64,000 nt of DNA, from contig JAHCJP010000002.1 of NCBI GenBank assembly GCA_026126205.1, forward strand, positions 62,001 to 126,000. The letters run 5' to 3'. A program made the position numbers and the translations under genes. Positions 9,584-19,295 of the stretch are shown here, piece by piece; position 1 is the first letter of the stretch, and each line of letters begins with the position of its first letter. Below the pieces are notes generated by a model that ran no database searches, had not been told where the DNA came from, and saw only the letters and a list, made by a program, of their open reading frames with translations. This DNA is from Maricaulaceae bacterium (lineage in GTDB: Bacteria; Pseudomonadota; Alphaproteobacteria; Caulobacterales; Maricaulaceae).

Positions 9584-10047
9584 GCGCCGCGCGCCCGCCG
9601 CGTCCGCGCCGGGCGGATTTCAGGGCCTTCGAGGCGCTGGACACCCGCTGGGCCGACAATGACGTCTACGGCCATCTCAACAATGTCGTCTATTACGCGC
9701 TGTTCGACACCGCGGTGAACCGCTGGCTGATCGGGGCCGCGGTGCTGGACATCCACGGCGGCGAGACCATAGGGCTCGTCGTCGAGACCGCCTGCCGCTA
9801 TCACGCGCCGCTGGCGTTTCCGCAGCGCGTGCAGGCGGGGCTGCGCGTGGCGCGCATCGGCGCCTCCTCGGTGCGCTACGAAATCGGCATCTTCCGCGAC
9901 GGCGAGGACGAGGCCGCCGCCGACGGCCATTTCGTGCATGTCTATGTGGATCGCCAGACGCGCCGCCCGGCGCCGCTGCCCGCGGATTTCCGCACGGCGC
10001 TGGAAACGCTTGCCGATCAGGCGCCAGCGGCTAGTTTGCGCGAATGA
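9580..10047 (+). CDS. Acyl-CoA thioesterase, 4-hydroxybenzoyl-CoA thioesterase (hotdog) family
   Basis: 155 residues. Hotdog-fold thioesterase of the YbgC/FadM type. The catalytic segment DTRWADNDVYGHLNNVVYYALFDTAVN contains the conserved Asp followed by xxGHxNN that defines this family. It should hydrolyse the thioester of an acyl-CoA, but the chain is unknown. The start is GTG overlapping the dehydrogenase stop; the stop overlaps the next ATG as ATGA, so it sits in the middle of a tightly coupled unit. Confidence 0.85.
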   Translation: MSAARPPRPRRADFRAFEALDTRWADNDVYGHLNNVVYYALFDTAVNRWLIGAAVLDIHGGETIGLVVETACRYHAPLAFPQRVQAGLRVARIGASSVRYEIGIFRDGEDEAAADGHFVHVYVDRQTRRPAPLPADFRTALETLADQAPAASLRE

Positions 10048-10502
10048 CCGTTTCCGCCCGCGCCCTGTTCGTCTGCCTCGCCGCCGCGCTGGCGCTGTCG
10101 GCCTGCGCCGCGCAAATACCGCGGCCGGCGGCGCTGGACCCGCGCACCACGCCCTTCATCCCGCGGTCCGACTTCCCGGTGCCGCCGAATGTCGAGCGCC
10201 TGATCGGGCCGGAGGACTGCCGCGGCGCCACGCTGCGCGCGGTGGAGGCCGGCCTGCCGGACTATCCGGCGCGGGCCTGGGGCATGGGCCTGCAGGGCTG
10301 GACGGTGGTGCGTTTCCACGTCTACGACACCGGGCGCACGGCGCGGGTGCGCGTGGCGCGCTCCGTTCCCTCCGGCCATTTCGACCGCGCCGCGCGGCGG
10401 GCGGTGGAGGGCTGGCGCTTTCAGCCGCTGCCGCCGGGAACCCACCTCGACAACTGCGTGGTGCTGTTCGAATTCCGCCTCGGCGAGGTGCGCATTCGCT
10501 AA
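10044..10502 (+). CDS. Lipoprotein with TonB C-terminal domain
   Basis: 152 residues. The signal peptide ends in the lipobox LSAC, so the protein should be lipidated. After a Pro-rich segment (residues ~25-50) comes a TonB-C-like domain: GMGLQGWTVVRFHVYDTGRTARVRVARSVPSGHFDRAARRAVEGWRFQP, ending with a second Cys in DNCVVLFEFRLGE. TonB-C domains bind TonB boxes or serve as periplasmic binding modules. The protein lacks the N-terminal transmembrane anchor of true TonB, so it is a TonB-like lipoprotein rather than the energy transducer. It is coupled to the upstream thioesterase. Confidence 0.75.
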   Translation: MTVSARALFVCLAAALALSACAAQIPRPAALDPRTTPFIPRSDFPVPPNVERLIGPEDCRGATLRAVEAGLPDYPARAWGMGLQGWTVVRFHVYDTGRTARVRVARSVPSGHFDRAARRAVEGWRFQPLPPGTHLDNCVVLFEFRLGEVRIR

Positions 10503-10587
10503 GCATTGACTCCCGCCCTTAGACGCGACTCGGCGATCCGCTAGAATGCTGATTCGCGCGTGTCCGCGCGGGGGTATCGGAACGGAC

Positions 10588-13071
10588 ATGGACGCCGCCA
10601 TCCAGATCGCGACCCTGATGGTCACCGCCGGCGCCGTCGCCTTCGCGTTCGGGGTCAGCCTGTGGGCCTACCGGCTCACCGCCGGCGCCCGCGCCGCCCA
10701 GGCCGCGTGGCGCAAGCGCATCGCGGCGCTGGAAGCCCGTCTGTCCCGCGCCGATTCGGTGTTCGGCGCCTTTCCGGGCCTGGTGCTGGTGTGGGACGAG
10801 GTTCCGCAGGCCGGCTGGGGGGCGCCGAAAATCTTCGGCTCGCCTACGGCGCTGGCCAGCCTGCTGAAATTCGCCGAGGCCGCCGACGGGCCGGAGCCGG
10901 CGGGGCTGCTGCTGGAAGGCGTCGCCGACTACGAGGCCCGCGCCGCCACCGGTGAGGAGACGACGCTGCGCCGCAGCTTCGCCGCGCTGACCGAAAGCGG
11001 CGAAAGTTTCTCGCTGACCATTCTCGGGCCAGAGGGCCGGTTCCTCGAGGCCGACGGCCGCGCCGCCGGCGGCCAGCTGACGCTGTGGATGTCCGACGCC
11101 ACCATTCGCGGCGAATCCGAATCCGGCGCCCGCGGCCGCGCCGAGGAGACGCGCCGCGTGGCCGAGGCCGACCCCGCCGCCTATCTGGACACGCTGGAGC
11201 GTTCGCCCCTGCCCGCCTGGCGGATGAGCGCCAGCGGCAAGCTGACCTGGGTCAACGCCGCCTACGCCGCCGCGGTGGAGGCCAAGGACGCCGAGACCGC
11301 CGCCGGCAAGCAATTGCTGCTCGACGCCGCCCAGAAACAGCTCGCCGCCGACGCCGCCGCGGCCGGCGAGCCGAAAAGCCGCCTGCGCCCGGTCGCCATC
11401 GCCGGCAAGCGCCGGGCGGTGGAGCTGATCAGCTTCCCGGTCTCCGGCGGAGCCGCCGGTTTCGCCATCGACCTGACCGAGGGCGAGGAGGCCAAGGCGG
11501 CGCTGAAGCGCTTCCGCATCGCCCATGACGAGACGTTGAACCATCTCGCCGAGGCCGTGGCGGTGTTCGACCGCGGCAAGCGGCTGGTGTTCCGCAACAC
11601 CGCCTTCGAGGCGCTGTTCGGCCTCGACCCCGCCTGGCTGAATGATCGCCCGGCCCATGCCGAACTGCTGGACCGGCTGCGCGAGAAACGCCTGATCCCC
11701 GAACAGGCCGACTACGCCGCCTGGAAGAAGGAGGAGCTTGCCCGTTATGACGCGCCGCCGGGCGCGGAATCGCCGGACGAGCTGTGGCCACTGCCCGACG
11801 GGCGCACCCTGCGCGTCGCGCGCCAGCGCCACCCGATGGGCGGGCTGATGCACGTGTTCGAGGACAAGACCGACGAACTGGCGCTGCGTGCGCGCTACAA
11901 CACGCTGATCAACGTGCAGCGGGCGACGCTGGACAAGCTGAACGAGGCGGTGGCGGTGTTCGGGTCCGACGGCCGCCTGCGCCTGCATAACAGCGCCTTC
12001 GAGACCTTGTGGAATCTCGCGTCCACCGATCTGCAGGGCCAGCCGGAATTCGACGTGGTGGCGGAGAAATGCGCCGCGCTCTACGCCGCGCCGGCCGCAT
12101 GGGCGGAGATGAAGGCCCGCGTCACCGACCCCAGCCCGGAGGCGCGCAAACCCGTCTGGGGCGAGATCCTGCGCGCCGACGACAAGATACTCACCTGGCT
12201 GTCGCGGCCGCTTCCCGACGGGGCCACCCTGATCGCCTGGGACGATGTCACCGCCGCGCGGCGCGTGGAGGAGGCGCTGCGCGAACGCGCCGACATCCTG
12301 GAGCAGTCGGAAGGCGTGAAAAACGAGTTCATCAAGAATGTCAGCTATCAGCTGCGCACCCCGCTCACCACCATCTCCGGCTATGCCGACATGATCGCCG
12401 CCGGTCTGGGCGGCGAGCTGACCGACAAGCAGAAACCCTATCTGCGCTCCATCCAGGACGCCTCGGCGGACCTGGCCCGCCTGATCGACGGCATTATCGA
12501 CATGGCCGCCATCGACGCCGGCCAGTTCGAGCTGGAGCTGGGCGATGTCGACCTGCAGGCGCTAGCCGAGGAGGCCGCCGCCCTCGCCGGCCCGCAGGCC
12601 GAGCACGCCGGGGTGAAGCTGGCGCTGGACGCCGGCGCCGCAGGCCTGATCCGCGCCGACGGCAAACGCCTGAAACAGGCGGCGCTGAACCTGCTGACGA
12701 ACGCCCTGCGCCATACCGGCAAGGGCGGAACCGTCACCCTGGGCGTGCGCCGCAACGGCCCGGACGCCGCCCTGTGGGTGAAGGACGACGGCGAGGGCAT
12801 CGCCCCGGAACAGCAGGCGCGGGTATTCGACCGGTTCGAACGCGGCCAGCGCGGCGGCGCCGGGCTGGGCCTGTCTCTCGTCAAGGCCATCGTCGAGCTG
12901 CATGGCGGCTGGGTGGAGCTGGAATCAGCCCCGGACGAAGGCGCCACCGTCACCTGTCACCTGCCGGTCGAGGCCGCGCCAGAGCGCCCGGTTCCGGAAC
13001 TGAAGCTGAAAGGCCGCGGCAAGGCGGCGGCAACCGGCGCCGTCAACGGGCCGGACGCGAAAGACTCCTGA
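10588..13071 (+). CDS. divL: DivL-type PAS-domain pseudo-histidine kinase (Tyr in H-box)
   Basis: 827 residues. An N-terminal membrane helix (AAIQIATLMVTAGAVAFAF...) is followed by several PAS-like modules (around 140-230, 310-430 and 440-560), then a kinase core. The phospho-acceptor box reads EFIKNVSYQLRTPLTTISGY: tyrosine 587 stands where histidine kinases have His. The ATPase domain is otherwise complete: N-box NLLTNALRHT, G1 DDGEGI, F-box FDRFERG, G2 GAGLGLSLVKAI. In Caulobacter, DivL has this same Tyr, binds phospho-free DivK and controls CckA and thus CtrA; the same role is inferred here. The start at 10588 is preferred because it places the membrane helix at the N terminus; an ATG at 10546 would add 14 residues. 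Confidence 0.88.
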   Translation: MDAAIQIATLMVTAGAVAFAFGVSLWAYRLTAGARAAQAAWRKRIAALEARLSRADSVFGAFPGLVLVWDEVPQAGWGAPKIFGSPTALASLLKFAEAADGPEPAGLLLEGVADYEARAATGEETTLRRSFAALTESGESFSLTILGPEGRFLEADGRAAGGQLTLWMSDATIRGESESGARGRAEETRRVAEADPAAYLDTLERSPLPAWRMSASGKLTWVNAAYAAAVEAKDAETAAGKQLLLDAAQKQLAADAAAAGEPKSRLRPVAIAGKRRAVELISFPVSGGAAGFAIDLTEGEEAKAALKRFRIAHDETLNHLAEAVAVFDRGKRLVFRNTAFEALFGLDPAWLNDRPAHAELLDRLREKRLIPEQADYAAWKKEELARYDAPPGAESPDELWPLPDGRTLRVARQRHPMGGLMHVFEDKTDELALRARYNTLINVQRATLDKLNEAVAVFGSDGRLRLHNSAFETLWNLASTDLQGQPEFDVVAEKCAALYAAPAAWAEMKARVTDPSPEARKPVWGEILRADDKILTWLSRPLPDGATLIAWDDVTAARRVEEALRERADILEQSEGVKNEFIKNVSYQLRTPLTTISGYADMIAAGLGGELTDKQKPYLRSIQDASADLARLIDGIIDMAAIDAGQFELELGDVDLQALAEEAAALAGPQAEHAGVKLALDAGAAGLIRADGKRLKQAALNLLTNALRHTGKGGTVTLGVRRNGPDAALWVKDDGEGIAPEQQARVFDRFERGQRGGAGLGLSLVKAIVELHGGWVELESAPDEGATVTCHLPVEAAPERPVPELKLKGRGKAAATGAVNGPDAKDS

Positions 13072-13696
13072 TTTTCTCCGCCAGCGGCGCGGCCAGCGCA
13101 TCGAAATGCGCCTGCAGCGCCTCGCCGGCGGCGTCCGCATCATTGACGATCACCAGATCCGCAGCCTGACGCCCCGGCTCGGTGAAGCGCAGATGCATCG
13201 GCCGCACCGCCCCGAAATACTGCGCCACCACCGATTCCGCGCTGCGCCCGCGCTCTCTCATGTCGCGCATCAGGCGGCGGGCGAGGCGCATGTCCGCCGG
13301 GGCGTCGACATAGATCGACAGGTCGAAGCGTTCGCGCAACGGCGCGGCGGCCAGCACATGGATGCCCTCGACCAGCACCACGCCGGAGGGCTCAACCCGC
13401 CGCACCCGCCCGGTGCGCCGGTGGATGGCGAAGTCATAGACCGGGCTGTCCACCGGGCGCCCGGCGCGCAACGCGTCGAGATGCGCCGCCAGCAGGGCAT
13501 GGTCGCGCGCGGCGGGATCGTCAAAATTGAAACGCGACGCGTCAAAGCCCGGCTTGCCGCCCCAGTCGCCGTAATAATCGTCCTCGCTGACCAGGCTCGC
13601 CGGATCAGGCGCCAGGGCGCGCGTCACCGCCTGCGCAAGCTGGGTCTTGCCCGAGGCGCTGCCGCCGCAGACCGCGACCAGCACCGGGCGCGTCAT
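13043..13696 (-). CDS. Uridine kinase family P-loop protein
   Basis: 217 residues. It belongs to the phosphoribulokinase/uridine kinase P-loop family. Walker A is GGSASGKT. SEDDYYGDW matches the substrate-binding region of uridine kinases, YDFAIHRRTGRVRRVEPSGVVLVEGIHVL contains the family YDF...G..EGI pattern, and a lid with RRLMRDMRERGRS follows. It should phosphorylate uridine/cytidine or a related small molecule. The start overlaps the hemY stop by 4 bases, putting it last in the hem operon. Its 3' end overlaps the 3' end of divL by 29 bases in the opposite direction. Confidence 0.85.
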   Translation of the reverse strand: MTRPVLVAVCGGSASGKTQLAQAVTRALAPDPASLVSEDDYYGDWGGKPGFDASRFNFDDPAARDHALLAAHLDALRAGRPVDSPVYDFAIHRRTGRVRRVEPSGVVLVEGIHVLAAAPLRERFDLSIYVDAPADMRLARRLMRDMRERGRSAESVVAQYFGAVRPMHLRFTEPGRQAADLVIVNDADAAGEALQAHFDALAAPLAEKIRSLSRPAR

Positions 13697-15174
13697 CGGA
13701 TTCCGCGCTCGGCGACGCCGTCATCCTCGTCGTCGAAGCCGACCCCGGGATCGTCCGGCGGGCGGGGCGTCTCGTAGAAGGTGCGTTCGGACGGGACCTC
13801 GGCCTTCGGCTTCGGTTTCGTTCGCGGCGCTTCCAGCAAGGCGGTTTCCGGCACCGCCTCGGCGGCGATCTCGAAACGCTCGTGGCGCGGATGCACCAGC
13901 CGGCCCTCGTCGCCATAGGCGTAGACCATGCGCTTCCAGTCGTCCGGCGCGAACACGAAGGCGCGGCCATCGGCGTCGATGTCCGACCAGTCGGCCTCGC
14001 CCGGCGCGTGCGCGGCGCGCGTCATCCAGCGGCGGGCGGCCTTGTCGTCGTCTTCCTGCCGCGCCAGCCGCGCCGCCAGCGCGCACAGCCGGGCGGACGG
14101 CGCGCCTAGCCCCAGCAGCGGATCTAGCGCCGCGCGCGAGGCGCCGACATCACCCGAATCCAGCGCCGCCTCGGCAGCCAGCAGCTTGCTCTCCCGGTGT
14201 TCGGGGTTCAGCGCCGCCAGCTCGCGCAGGCGCTCGGCGCGTTTGGCGCGGGTGTCGGACTTGCGCAAATCGCGCAGGGCGCGGGCCAGCGCCGGGTGCG
14301 GCGCGATCGACCAGGCCGACTTGATGATCGATTCCGCGCGGCCATGCTTGCGATCCGCCGCCAGCAGCCGCGCCGCCAGCGCCGCCGCCGGGGCGAAACC
14401 CGGCGCAGCCTGCACCGCCGCCTCGGCCAGCGGGCGCGCGCCCTCGGCGTCGCTGTCCTCGCGCTCCATCGCCGCGGCGGTCAGCAGCACCGCCCGGCGC
14501 CGCTTCGCCCGGTCGGCGGGGATGAATTTGCGTTTCTCGCCCTCGGCCAGCGTGGCCGCCGCGTCCTTCCACTGCCCTTGAGCCACCTGGGCGTCGAACA
14601 GGGTCTCGAACGCCCATCGCGCGCCCTTCGACTGCGCCAGCGCCGCCTTCGCATGCTCCGCCGCCGGGCCGTGTTCGCCGCGCTCGCGCGCGATCTGGGC
14701 CAGCCCCTTGCGCGCCACCAGCCGCGTGCGCGGGTCTTCCAGCATCGCCTCGTAATGCGCCTCGGCGCCCGGTAGATTGCCCGCCGCCTCCGCCGCGCGG
14801 GCCGCCAGCAGCCGCGACAGCGCCGGCCGGTCCAGCAGCGCGTCGGCGCGCGCCGCCTGCCGCACCGCGATCTCGCCCTCGCCCGCCGCGGCGGCGATCA
14901 GCGCCCGCTCCAGGGCGTCGAAACCCTGTTCGCGGCGGCGGCGGCTCAGGAATTTCCGCACCTGCTCCGGCGCCGTCCACACGCCCAGCACCGCCCGCCA
15001 GAACACCAGCAGCACGAAGGCCAGCAACAGCAGAGCGGCGAAGGCGAGCGCGAAGCTGGTTTCGGCGCGCCAGCCCATGAATTCGAAACTGGCGCTGCCG
15101 GGGTTCAGCGTCACCCAGACCGTGATCGCGCAGGCGATGACGATGACCGCGACGACGAGGATCAGACGGATCAT
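13693..15174 (-). CDS. hemY: HemY-like membrane TPR protein
   Basis: 493 residues. Two N-terminal membrane helices (IRLILVVAVIVIACAITVWVTLNPG and TSFALAFAALLLLAFVLLVFWRAVLG) are followed by a long run of TPR-like helices, then an acidic, Pro-rich tail. This is the layout of the proteobacterial HemY_N protein, which is found in hem operons and proposed to help late haem synthesis; it is not the oxygen-dependent protoporphyrinogen oxidase that shares the name. It overlaps mic60 at its start and udk at its stop, 4 bases each. HemY has been linked to Mic60 in alphaproteobacteria, where the two genes are usually adjacent as here. Confidence 0.85.
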   Translation of the reverse strand: MIRLILVVAVIVIACAITVWVTLNPGSASFEFMGWRAETSFALAFAALLLLAFVLLVFWRAVLGVWTAPEQVRKFLSRRRREQGFDALERALIAAAAGEGEIAVRQAARADALLDRPALSRLLAARAAEAAGNLPGAEAHYEAMLEDPRTRLVARKGLAQIARERGEHGPAAEHAKAALAQSKGARWAFETLFDAQVAQGQWKDAAATLAEGEKRKFIPADRAKRRRAVLLTAAAMEREDSDAEGARPLAEAAVQAAPGFAPAAALAARLLAADRKHGRAESIIKSAWSIAPHPALARALRDLRKSDTRAKRAERLRELAALNPEHRESKLLAAEAALDSGDVGASRAALDPLLGLGAPSARLCALAARLARQEDDDKAARRWMTRAAHAPGEADWSDIDADGRAFVFAPDDWKRMVYAYGDEGRLVHPRHERFEIAAEAVPETALLEAPRTKPKPKAEVPSERTFYETPRPPDDPGVGFDDEDDGVAERGIR

Positions 15175-16433
15175 CTGGGGTCGGCTCCCTGTTCCGCGGC
15201 CTCGGCCGTCAGCGCCGCGCGCAGGGCCGCGACACGCCGGTCGATCTCAAGCCGCGCCTGCGCCTGCAGCAGCCAGGCCTGCGCCGCGGCCAGCGCATCA
15301 TCCTCCAGCCGTTCGGCGGCGGACACCGCGCCCGGCAGGTCGCCGGCGTTCAGCCGCGCCTCTGCCAGCGCCGCCAGCGCGCGCGGGCCGTCGGCCGCCT
15401 CGCCGGGGCCAGAGCGCCGCAATTCGATCAGCCCGAAGAACACCCGGCTCGGCCCCGCCGCCTCGCGCACCGCGTCGCCCGGAAAGCTGGCGGCCAGCGT
15501 GTCGCGGTCCGGCGCGCCGGCGCGGGCGTAGGCGGCCAGCGCCTCGATATCCGGCTGACCGCGCCACAGCCGGGCCAGCGCCGCGCGCTCGGCCTCGAAA
15601 CTTCCGGTTCCGGACGCGGCCTCGCTCAACGCCATCAACGCCAGCGTACGGGCGGCCAGCGTGCGCGCCGCATCCGCCCCCTCGCCGCGCGCGGTTCCGG
15701 CTTCGCGCGCCTCGCGCGCCGCCGCCTCGGCGGCGTCGATGCGTTGTTCGAGCGCTGAAAGCGCCGCGCGCAGTTCGCTGTCGTCCAAAGCTTCCGGCGT
15801 CTCGCGCGCCTCCAGCGCGGTCAGGCGCTGCTCCAGCGCCAGCAGCTGCGCCGCGTCCGCGCCGGGCTGGACCGCCTGCGCGGCGTCCAGCGCCTGATCG
15901 GCCAGGGCGCGGGCGTCGCGGGCCTCGCGCTCGGCCGCGTCCAGCCGGCTTTGCAGCGGGCCGAGGTCCGGCGCCTCTCCCGGCGCGGCGGCCGGGCGGG
16001 CCTCAAGCGCCGCGATGCGGGCCTGCAACTGCGCCAGCGCGTCCGGCGCCGCGCCCTCGACGATCTGCACCGGCGGCGACACCTCCAGCCGGTCGACGCG
16101 TTCGGTCAGCGCCGCCACGCGCTCGCGCATATCCGCCGCCGGGTCGGCGCTCTCGATCGCGTCCAGCCGCGTTTCGATGGCGTCGATGGTTTCGATCAGC
16201 GCCGCGCGCTCGGCCGCTGCGCCGGGATGGTCCTGCGCGGTTCCGAACATCTGCGACCCGAAAAAGCCCAGCGCGCCGCCGGCCAGGCTGGCGGCGATGA
16301 ACAGCACAAGCCCGCCCAGCCAGCCGCCGCCGCGTTTCGGCGCGGGGTCCGGCTCGGCCGGTTCGAATTCGGCGTCAAGCGGTTCGGGTTCGTCGTCCTT
16401 GGCGGTCATGGCCCGTTCGATTCGTCTGCTCAT
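15171..16433 (-). CDS. Bacterial Mic60/mitofilin-like membrane protein
   Basis: 420 residues. An acidic N terminus is followed by one membrane helix (GGGWLGGLVLFIAASLAGGALGFFGSQMF), then a long coiled coil rich in A, E, R and L (residues ~80-260), then a helical C-terminal domain resembling the mitofilin domain. Alphaproteobacterial Mic60 is encoded in the hem operon and shapes inner-membrane invaginations; position and architecture both fit. The first ATG lies 5 bases after the hemD stop. A second ATG at 16409 (MTAKDDEPEPLD) would shorten the protein by 8 residues and is also plausible. The function is inferred from architecture and synteny, because coiled coils are weak evidence alone. Confidence 0.78.
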   Translation of the reverse strand: MSRRIERAMTAKDDEPEPLDAEFEPAEPDPAPKRGGGWLGGLVLFIAASLAGGALGFFGSQMFGTAQDHPGAAAERAALIETIDAIETRLDAIESADPAADMRERVAALTERVDRLEVSPPVQIVEGAAPDALAQLQARIAALEARPAAAPGEAPDLGPLQSRLDAAEREARDARALADQALDAAQAVQPGADAAQLLALEQRLTALEARETPEALDDSELRAALSALEQRIDAAEAAAREAREAGTARGEGADAARTLAARTLALMALSEAASGTGSFEAERAALARLWRGQPDIEALAAYARAGAPDRDTLAASFPGDAVREAAGPSRVFFGLIELRRSGPGEAADGPRALAALAEARLNAGDLPGAVSAAERLEDDALAAAQAWLLQAQARLEIDRRVAALRAALTAEAAEQGADPR

Positions 16434-16438
16434 CCACT

Positions 16439-17158
16439 CTAGGCCGCGCCGGGGGGCGAAGCCAACGCGTCGAAAAGCGCCGCCTCCTCCGGGCGGGCGG
16501 CGATGCGGATGTCTTTCCAGACGCCGCGGCCCAGCGGCGCGGCGGCGTTGGCGCTGATCGCAATGGCGGCAAGCGGTTTCAGCCGCTCTTGCAGCCCGGC
16601 CTTGCGGGCCAGCGTCATGAAGATCTCCGCCCCGCGGGGGGAGTGGAACAGCGCCGCGTCCAGCGTTGCTTCCGTCAGCGCGGCGCGGGCGGCGGCGGGT
16701 AATTCGCCTTCCGCAACAGCCTCATAGGTGATCGCTTCTTCGATCTCGAACCCGGCTTCGCGCAGCACGCCGGCGAGGTCGCCGGCGGCGTGTTTTCCCC
16801 GGATATGGACCAGCCGGCCGCCCTTGGGATCGAAGCTGGCCTGCGCCAGTTCGGCGAGGCCGGCCGCGTCGGATTCGGCGGAGCGGGCGCTGGAAAACCC
16901 GGCGGCGAGCGCCGCGGCCAGCGTGGCGGCGCCGACGGCGAGAACCTGAATTTCCCTTTCAGGACGCAGACTTGCAAAGGCGCGCACGCCGTTCGGGCTG
17001 GTGAACAACAGCGCCTGCGCGCCTTTCAGGCCGATGGATAACTCCGCCGCCGGTTCGATGCGCAGCACCGGAGCGGGCACGGCCAGATGCCCGCGCGCCA
17101 GCAGCGCGGCGGCGGTTTTATCCGCACCCGGCTGCGCGCGCGTGACCAGGACCCTCAT
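16439..17158 (-). CDS. hemD: Uroporphyrinogen-III synthase
   Basis: 239 residues. HemD closes and inverts ring D of hydroxymethylbilane to give uroporphyrinogen III. The family is poorly conserved, but VLVTRAQPGADKTAAALLARGH at the N terminus, ALLFTSPNGVRAFA, VGAATLAAALAAGF and LFHSPRGAEIFM are all recognisable, and it lies right after hemC with a 4-base overlap. It is followed by mic60 and hemY, the usual alphaproteobacterial order. Confidence 0.9.
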   Translation of the reverse strand: MRVLVTRAQPGADKTAAALLARGHLAVPAPVLRIEPAAELSIGLKGAQALLFTSPNGVRAFASLRPEREIQVLAVGAATLAAALAAGFSSARSAESDAAGLAELAQASFDPKGGRLVHIRGKHAAGDLAGVLREAGFEIEEAITYEAVAEGELPAAARAALTEATLDAALFHSPRGAEIFMTLARKAGLQERLKPLAAIAISANAAAPLGRGVWKDIRIAARPEEAALFDALASPPGAA

Positions 17159-18132
17159 GACGAAACCAGAAGCTTTTCAAGCACATCGCCGCCATCGGCG
17201 CGCAGTTGCGCCCCCACCCGAAGGCCCAGTTTATCCGCCGTTTCCATGGCGTTGGCGCCGAGGGGAGTTCGGCCCTCGCGGCGCCAGCGGCGGGCCCCGT
17301 CGGGGGTCAGCGCCTCGGCGCGCAGCCAGATTTCTTCGTTTTGAATCAAGGCGTAAGCGGCGACTGGCGTGCGGCAGGAGGCGTCGAGGGCGCGCATCAC
17401 GGCGCGTTCGGCGGCCAAAGCGACGGCGGAGGGAAAATGGTTCAAAAGCGATGCGATTTCAATGGCTTCGGCGTCATCCGCCCGCGCGACGAGGCCGATG
17501 ACGCCCTGACCGGCGGCGGGCAGGAATTCATCAATGTTTACAGGCTCATAGCCCGCCTCTGGCCACCCGAGACGCCGCAACCCGGCGCGGGCGAGGAAGG
17601 TCGCCGCCGCAAGTCCTTGTTTCAGCTTGGAAATCCGGGTCTCGACATTGCCGCGCAACAGCACGATTTCCAGGTCCGGACGCGCGGATAACGCCTGCGC
17701 CGCGCGGCGCAGGCTGGCGGTGCCGAGCCGGGCGCTCGGCGGTAAATCCGCAAGCTTTCCAGAACCTTGCGCGGTCAGCAGCACGTCACGCGGGTCTTCG
17801 CGCTCCAGCGCGCAAACGAGGACAAGGCCATCGGGCAAAACCGCCGGAACATCCTTCATCGAGTGAACGGCGAGGCGCGCCGCGCCGGAAAACAGTGCGG
17901 AATCAAGCTCTTTCGTGAACAACCCCTTGCCGCCGGCGGCCTGGAGCGGCGCATCCTTGAGTCTATCTCCACTGGTCACAAAATGGCGTATCGGCACACC
18001 TTCCGCCAACCTTCCACGGTCAATTCCCTGCGCTTTGATGATCAGGGCCTGCACGAGGCGCGCCTGCGCCATCGCCAGCGGCGATCCGCGGGTGGCGATC
18101 GGCAGCGGAGATGCGGGGATAGCGGGCGGCAC
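17155..18132 (-). CDS. hemC: Hydroxymethylbilane synthase (porphobilinogen deaminase)
   Basis: 325 residues. It polymerises four porphobilinogens into hydroxymethylbilane on a dipyrromethane cofactor. Motifs include [64 protein letters not shown] and, for the cofactor, the cysteine in [14 protein letters not shown]. The best start is a GTG at 18132. Only 38 bases separate it from the divergent tsaD gene, so the two promoters must overlap. First gene of the hemC-hemD-mic60-hemY-udk operon. Confidence 0.95.
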   Translation of the reverse strand: MPPAIPASPLPIATRGSPLAMAQARLVQALIIKAQGIDRGRLAEGVPIRHFVTSGDRLKDAPLQAAGGKGLFTKELDSALFSGAARLAVHSMKDVPAVLPDGLVLVCALEREDPRDVLLTAQGSGKLADLPPSARLGTASLRRAAQALSARPDLEIVLLRGNVETRISKLKQGLAAATFLARAGLRRLGWPEAGYEPVNIDEFLPAAGQGVIGLVARADDAEAIEIASLLNHFPSAVALAAERAVMRALDASCRTPVAAYALIQNEEIWLRAEALTPDGARRWRREGRTPLGANAMETADKLGLRVGAQLRADGGDVLEKLLVSS

Positions 18133-18170
18133 GTTGGCGTCGATCCTGTTTTCGTCTATCGACCCCGGTT

Positions 18171-19295
18171 ATGACCCCCGCCGCCAAGGGCGCGCAAGCC
18201 GCGCTGACCGTTCTGGGCCTGGAATCGAGCTGCGACGAGAGCGCCGCGGCCGTGGTGCGCCGCCATGCGGACGGGCGGGTGGAGGTGCTGGCCGATCTGG
18301 TGCTGGGCCAGGCGGCGGCGCATGCGCCCTATGGCGGCGTGGTGCCGGAGATCGCGGCGCGCGCCCACGCCGAAGTGATGGACGGCCTGGCGAAACAGGC
18401 GCTGGCGCAGGCGGGGCTTGAACTGAACCAGATCGACGGCGTGGCGGCCACGGCGGGGCCGGGGCTGATCGGCGGGGTGATGGCGGCGCTGATGACGGCG
18501 AAGGGCCTGGCGCTGGGCGCCGGCCTGCCGCTGCTGGCGGTGAACCATCTGGAGGGCCACGCCCTGTCGCCGCGGCTGTCGGCGCCGCTGGAATTTCCGT
18601 GGCTGCTGCTGCTGGTTTCCGGCGGGCATACGCAATTGCTGATCGCGGAAGGCGTCGGCCGTTACCGGCGGCTGGGCGCGACGCTGGACGACGCGGCGGG
18701 CGAGGCCTTCGACAAGACGGCGAAGGTGATGGGCCTGCCTTACCCCGGCGGCCCGGCGGTGGAGGCGATGGCCGCCAAGGGCGATCCGGCCCGTTTCGCG
18801 CTGCCGGAACCGCTGAAGGGAAAACCGGGCTGCGACTTTTCCTTCGCCGGGCTGAAGACGGCGGCGAAGGAGACGTGGGAGCGGCTGGAAAATCCAAGCG
18901 AGCAGGACCGCGCCGATCTGTGCGCCGCGATGCAGGCTGCGATCGTGAAACACCTCGCCGCGCGCGCCGCGCGGGCGATGGACCTGTTCGCGGAGGCGCA
19001 CCCGGATGTTCCCGCGCCGCGGCCGCTGGTCGCCGCCGGCGGCGTGGCGGCCAACGCCGCGATCCGTGAGGCGCTGGAGACCGCCGCCGCGGCGCGCGGC
19101 TTCGCGCTGATCGCGCCGCCGCAGAAATGGTGCGCCGACAATGCGGCGATGATCGCGCTGGCGGGGGCGGAGCGCCTGGCCCTTGGCCTGACCGACGGCC
19201 TCGACGCCCCGGCGCGGGCGCGCTGGCCTCTTGACGCGGTCTCGGCCAGACTGGCGCCGAAATCGGGCGAGGGGCGGAAGGGGCCGAAGGCATGA
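18171..19295 (+). CDS. tsaD: tRNA t6A threonylcarbamoyl transferase subunit TsaD
   Basis: 374 residues. TsaD transfers threonylcarbamoyl to A37 of ANN-decoding tRNAs, with TsaB and TsaE. It is an ASKHA-fold protein: [16 protein letters not shown] at the N terminus, [14 protein letters not shown], the metal-binding NHLEGHALS (HxxxH), [33 protein letters not shown] and the C-terminal [14 protein letters not shown]. It is divergent from hemC, as in many alphaproteobacteria, and overlaps the gpsA start by 4 bases. Confidence 0.96.
   Translation: MTPAAKGAQAALTVLGLESSCDESAAAVVRRHADGRVEVLADLVLGQAAAHAPYGGVVPEIAARAHAEVMDGLAKQALAQAGLELNQIDGVAATAGPGLIGGVMAALMTAKGLALGAGLPLLAVNHLEGHALSPRLSAPLEFPWLLLLVSGGHTQLLIAEGVGRYRRLGATLDDAAGEAFDKTAKVMGLPYPGGPAVEAMAAKGDPARFALPEPLKGKPGCDFSFAGLKTAAKETWERLENPSEQDRADLCAAMQAAIVKHLAARAARAMDLFAEAHPDVPAPRPLVAAGGVAANAAIREALETAAAARGFALIAPPQKWCADNAAMIALAGAERLALGLTDGLDAPARARWPLDAVSARLAPKSGEGRKGPKA

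Noticed and set aside
13693-15174. Oxygen-dependent protoporphyrinogen oxidase (also called HemY)
   Set aside because: No FAD-binding motif; two N-terminal membrane helices and TPR-like helices instead match the HemY_N protein.
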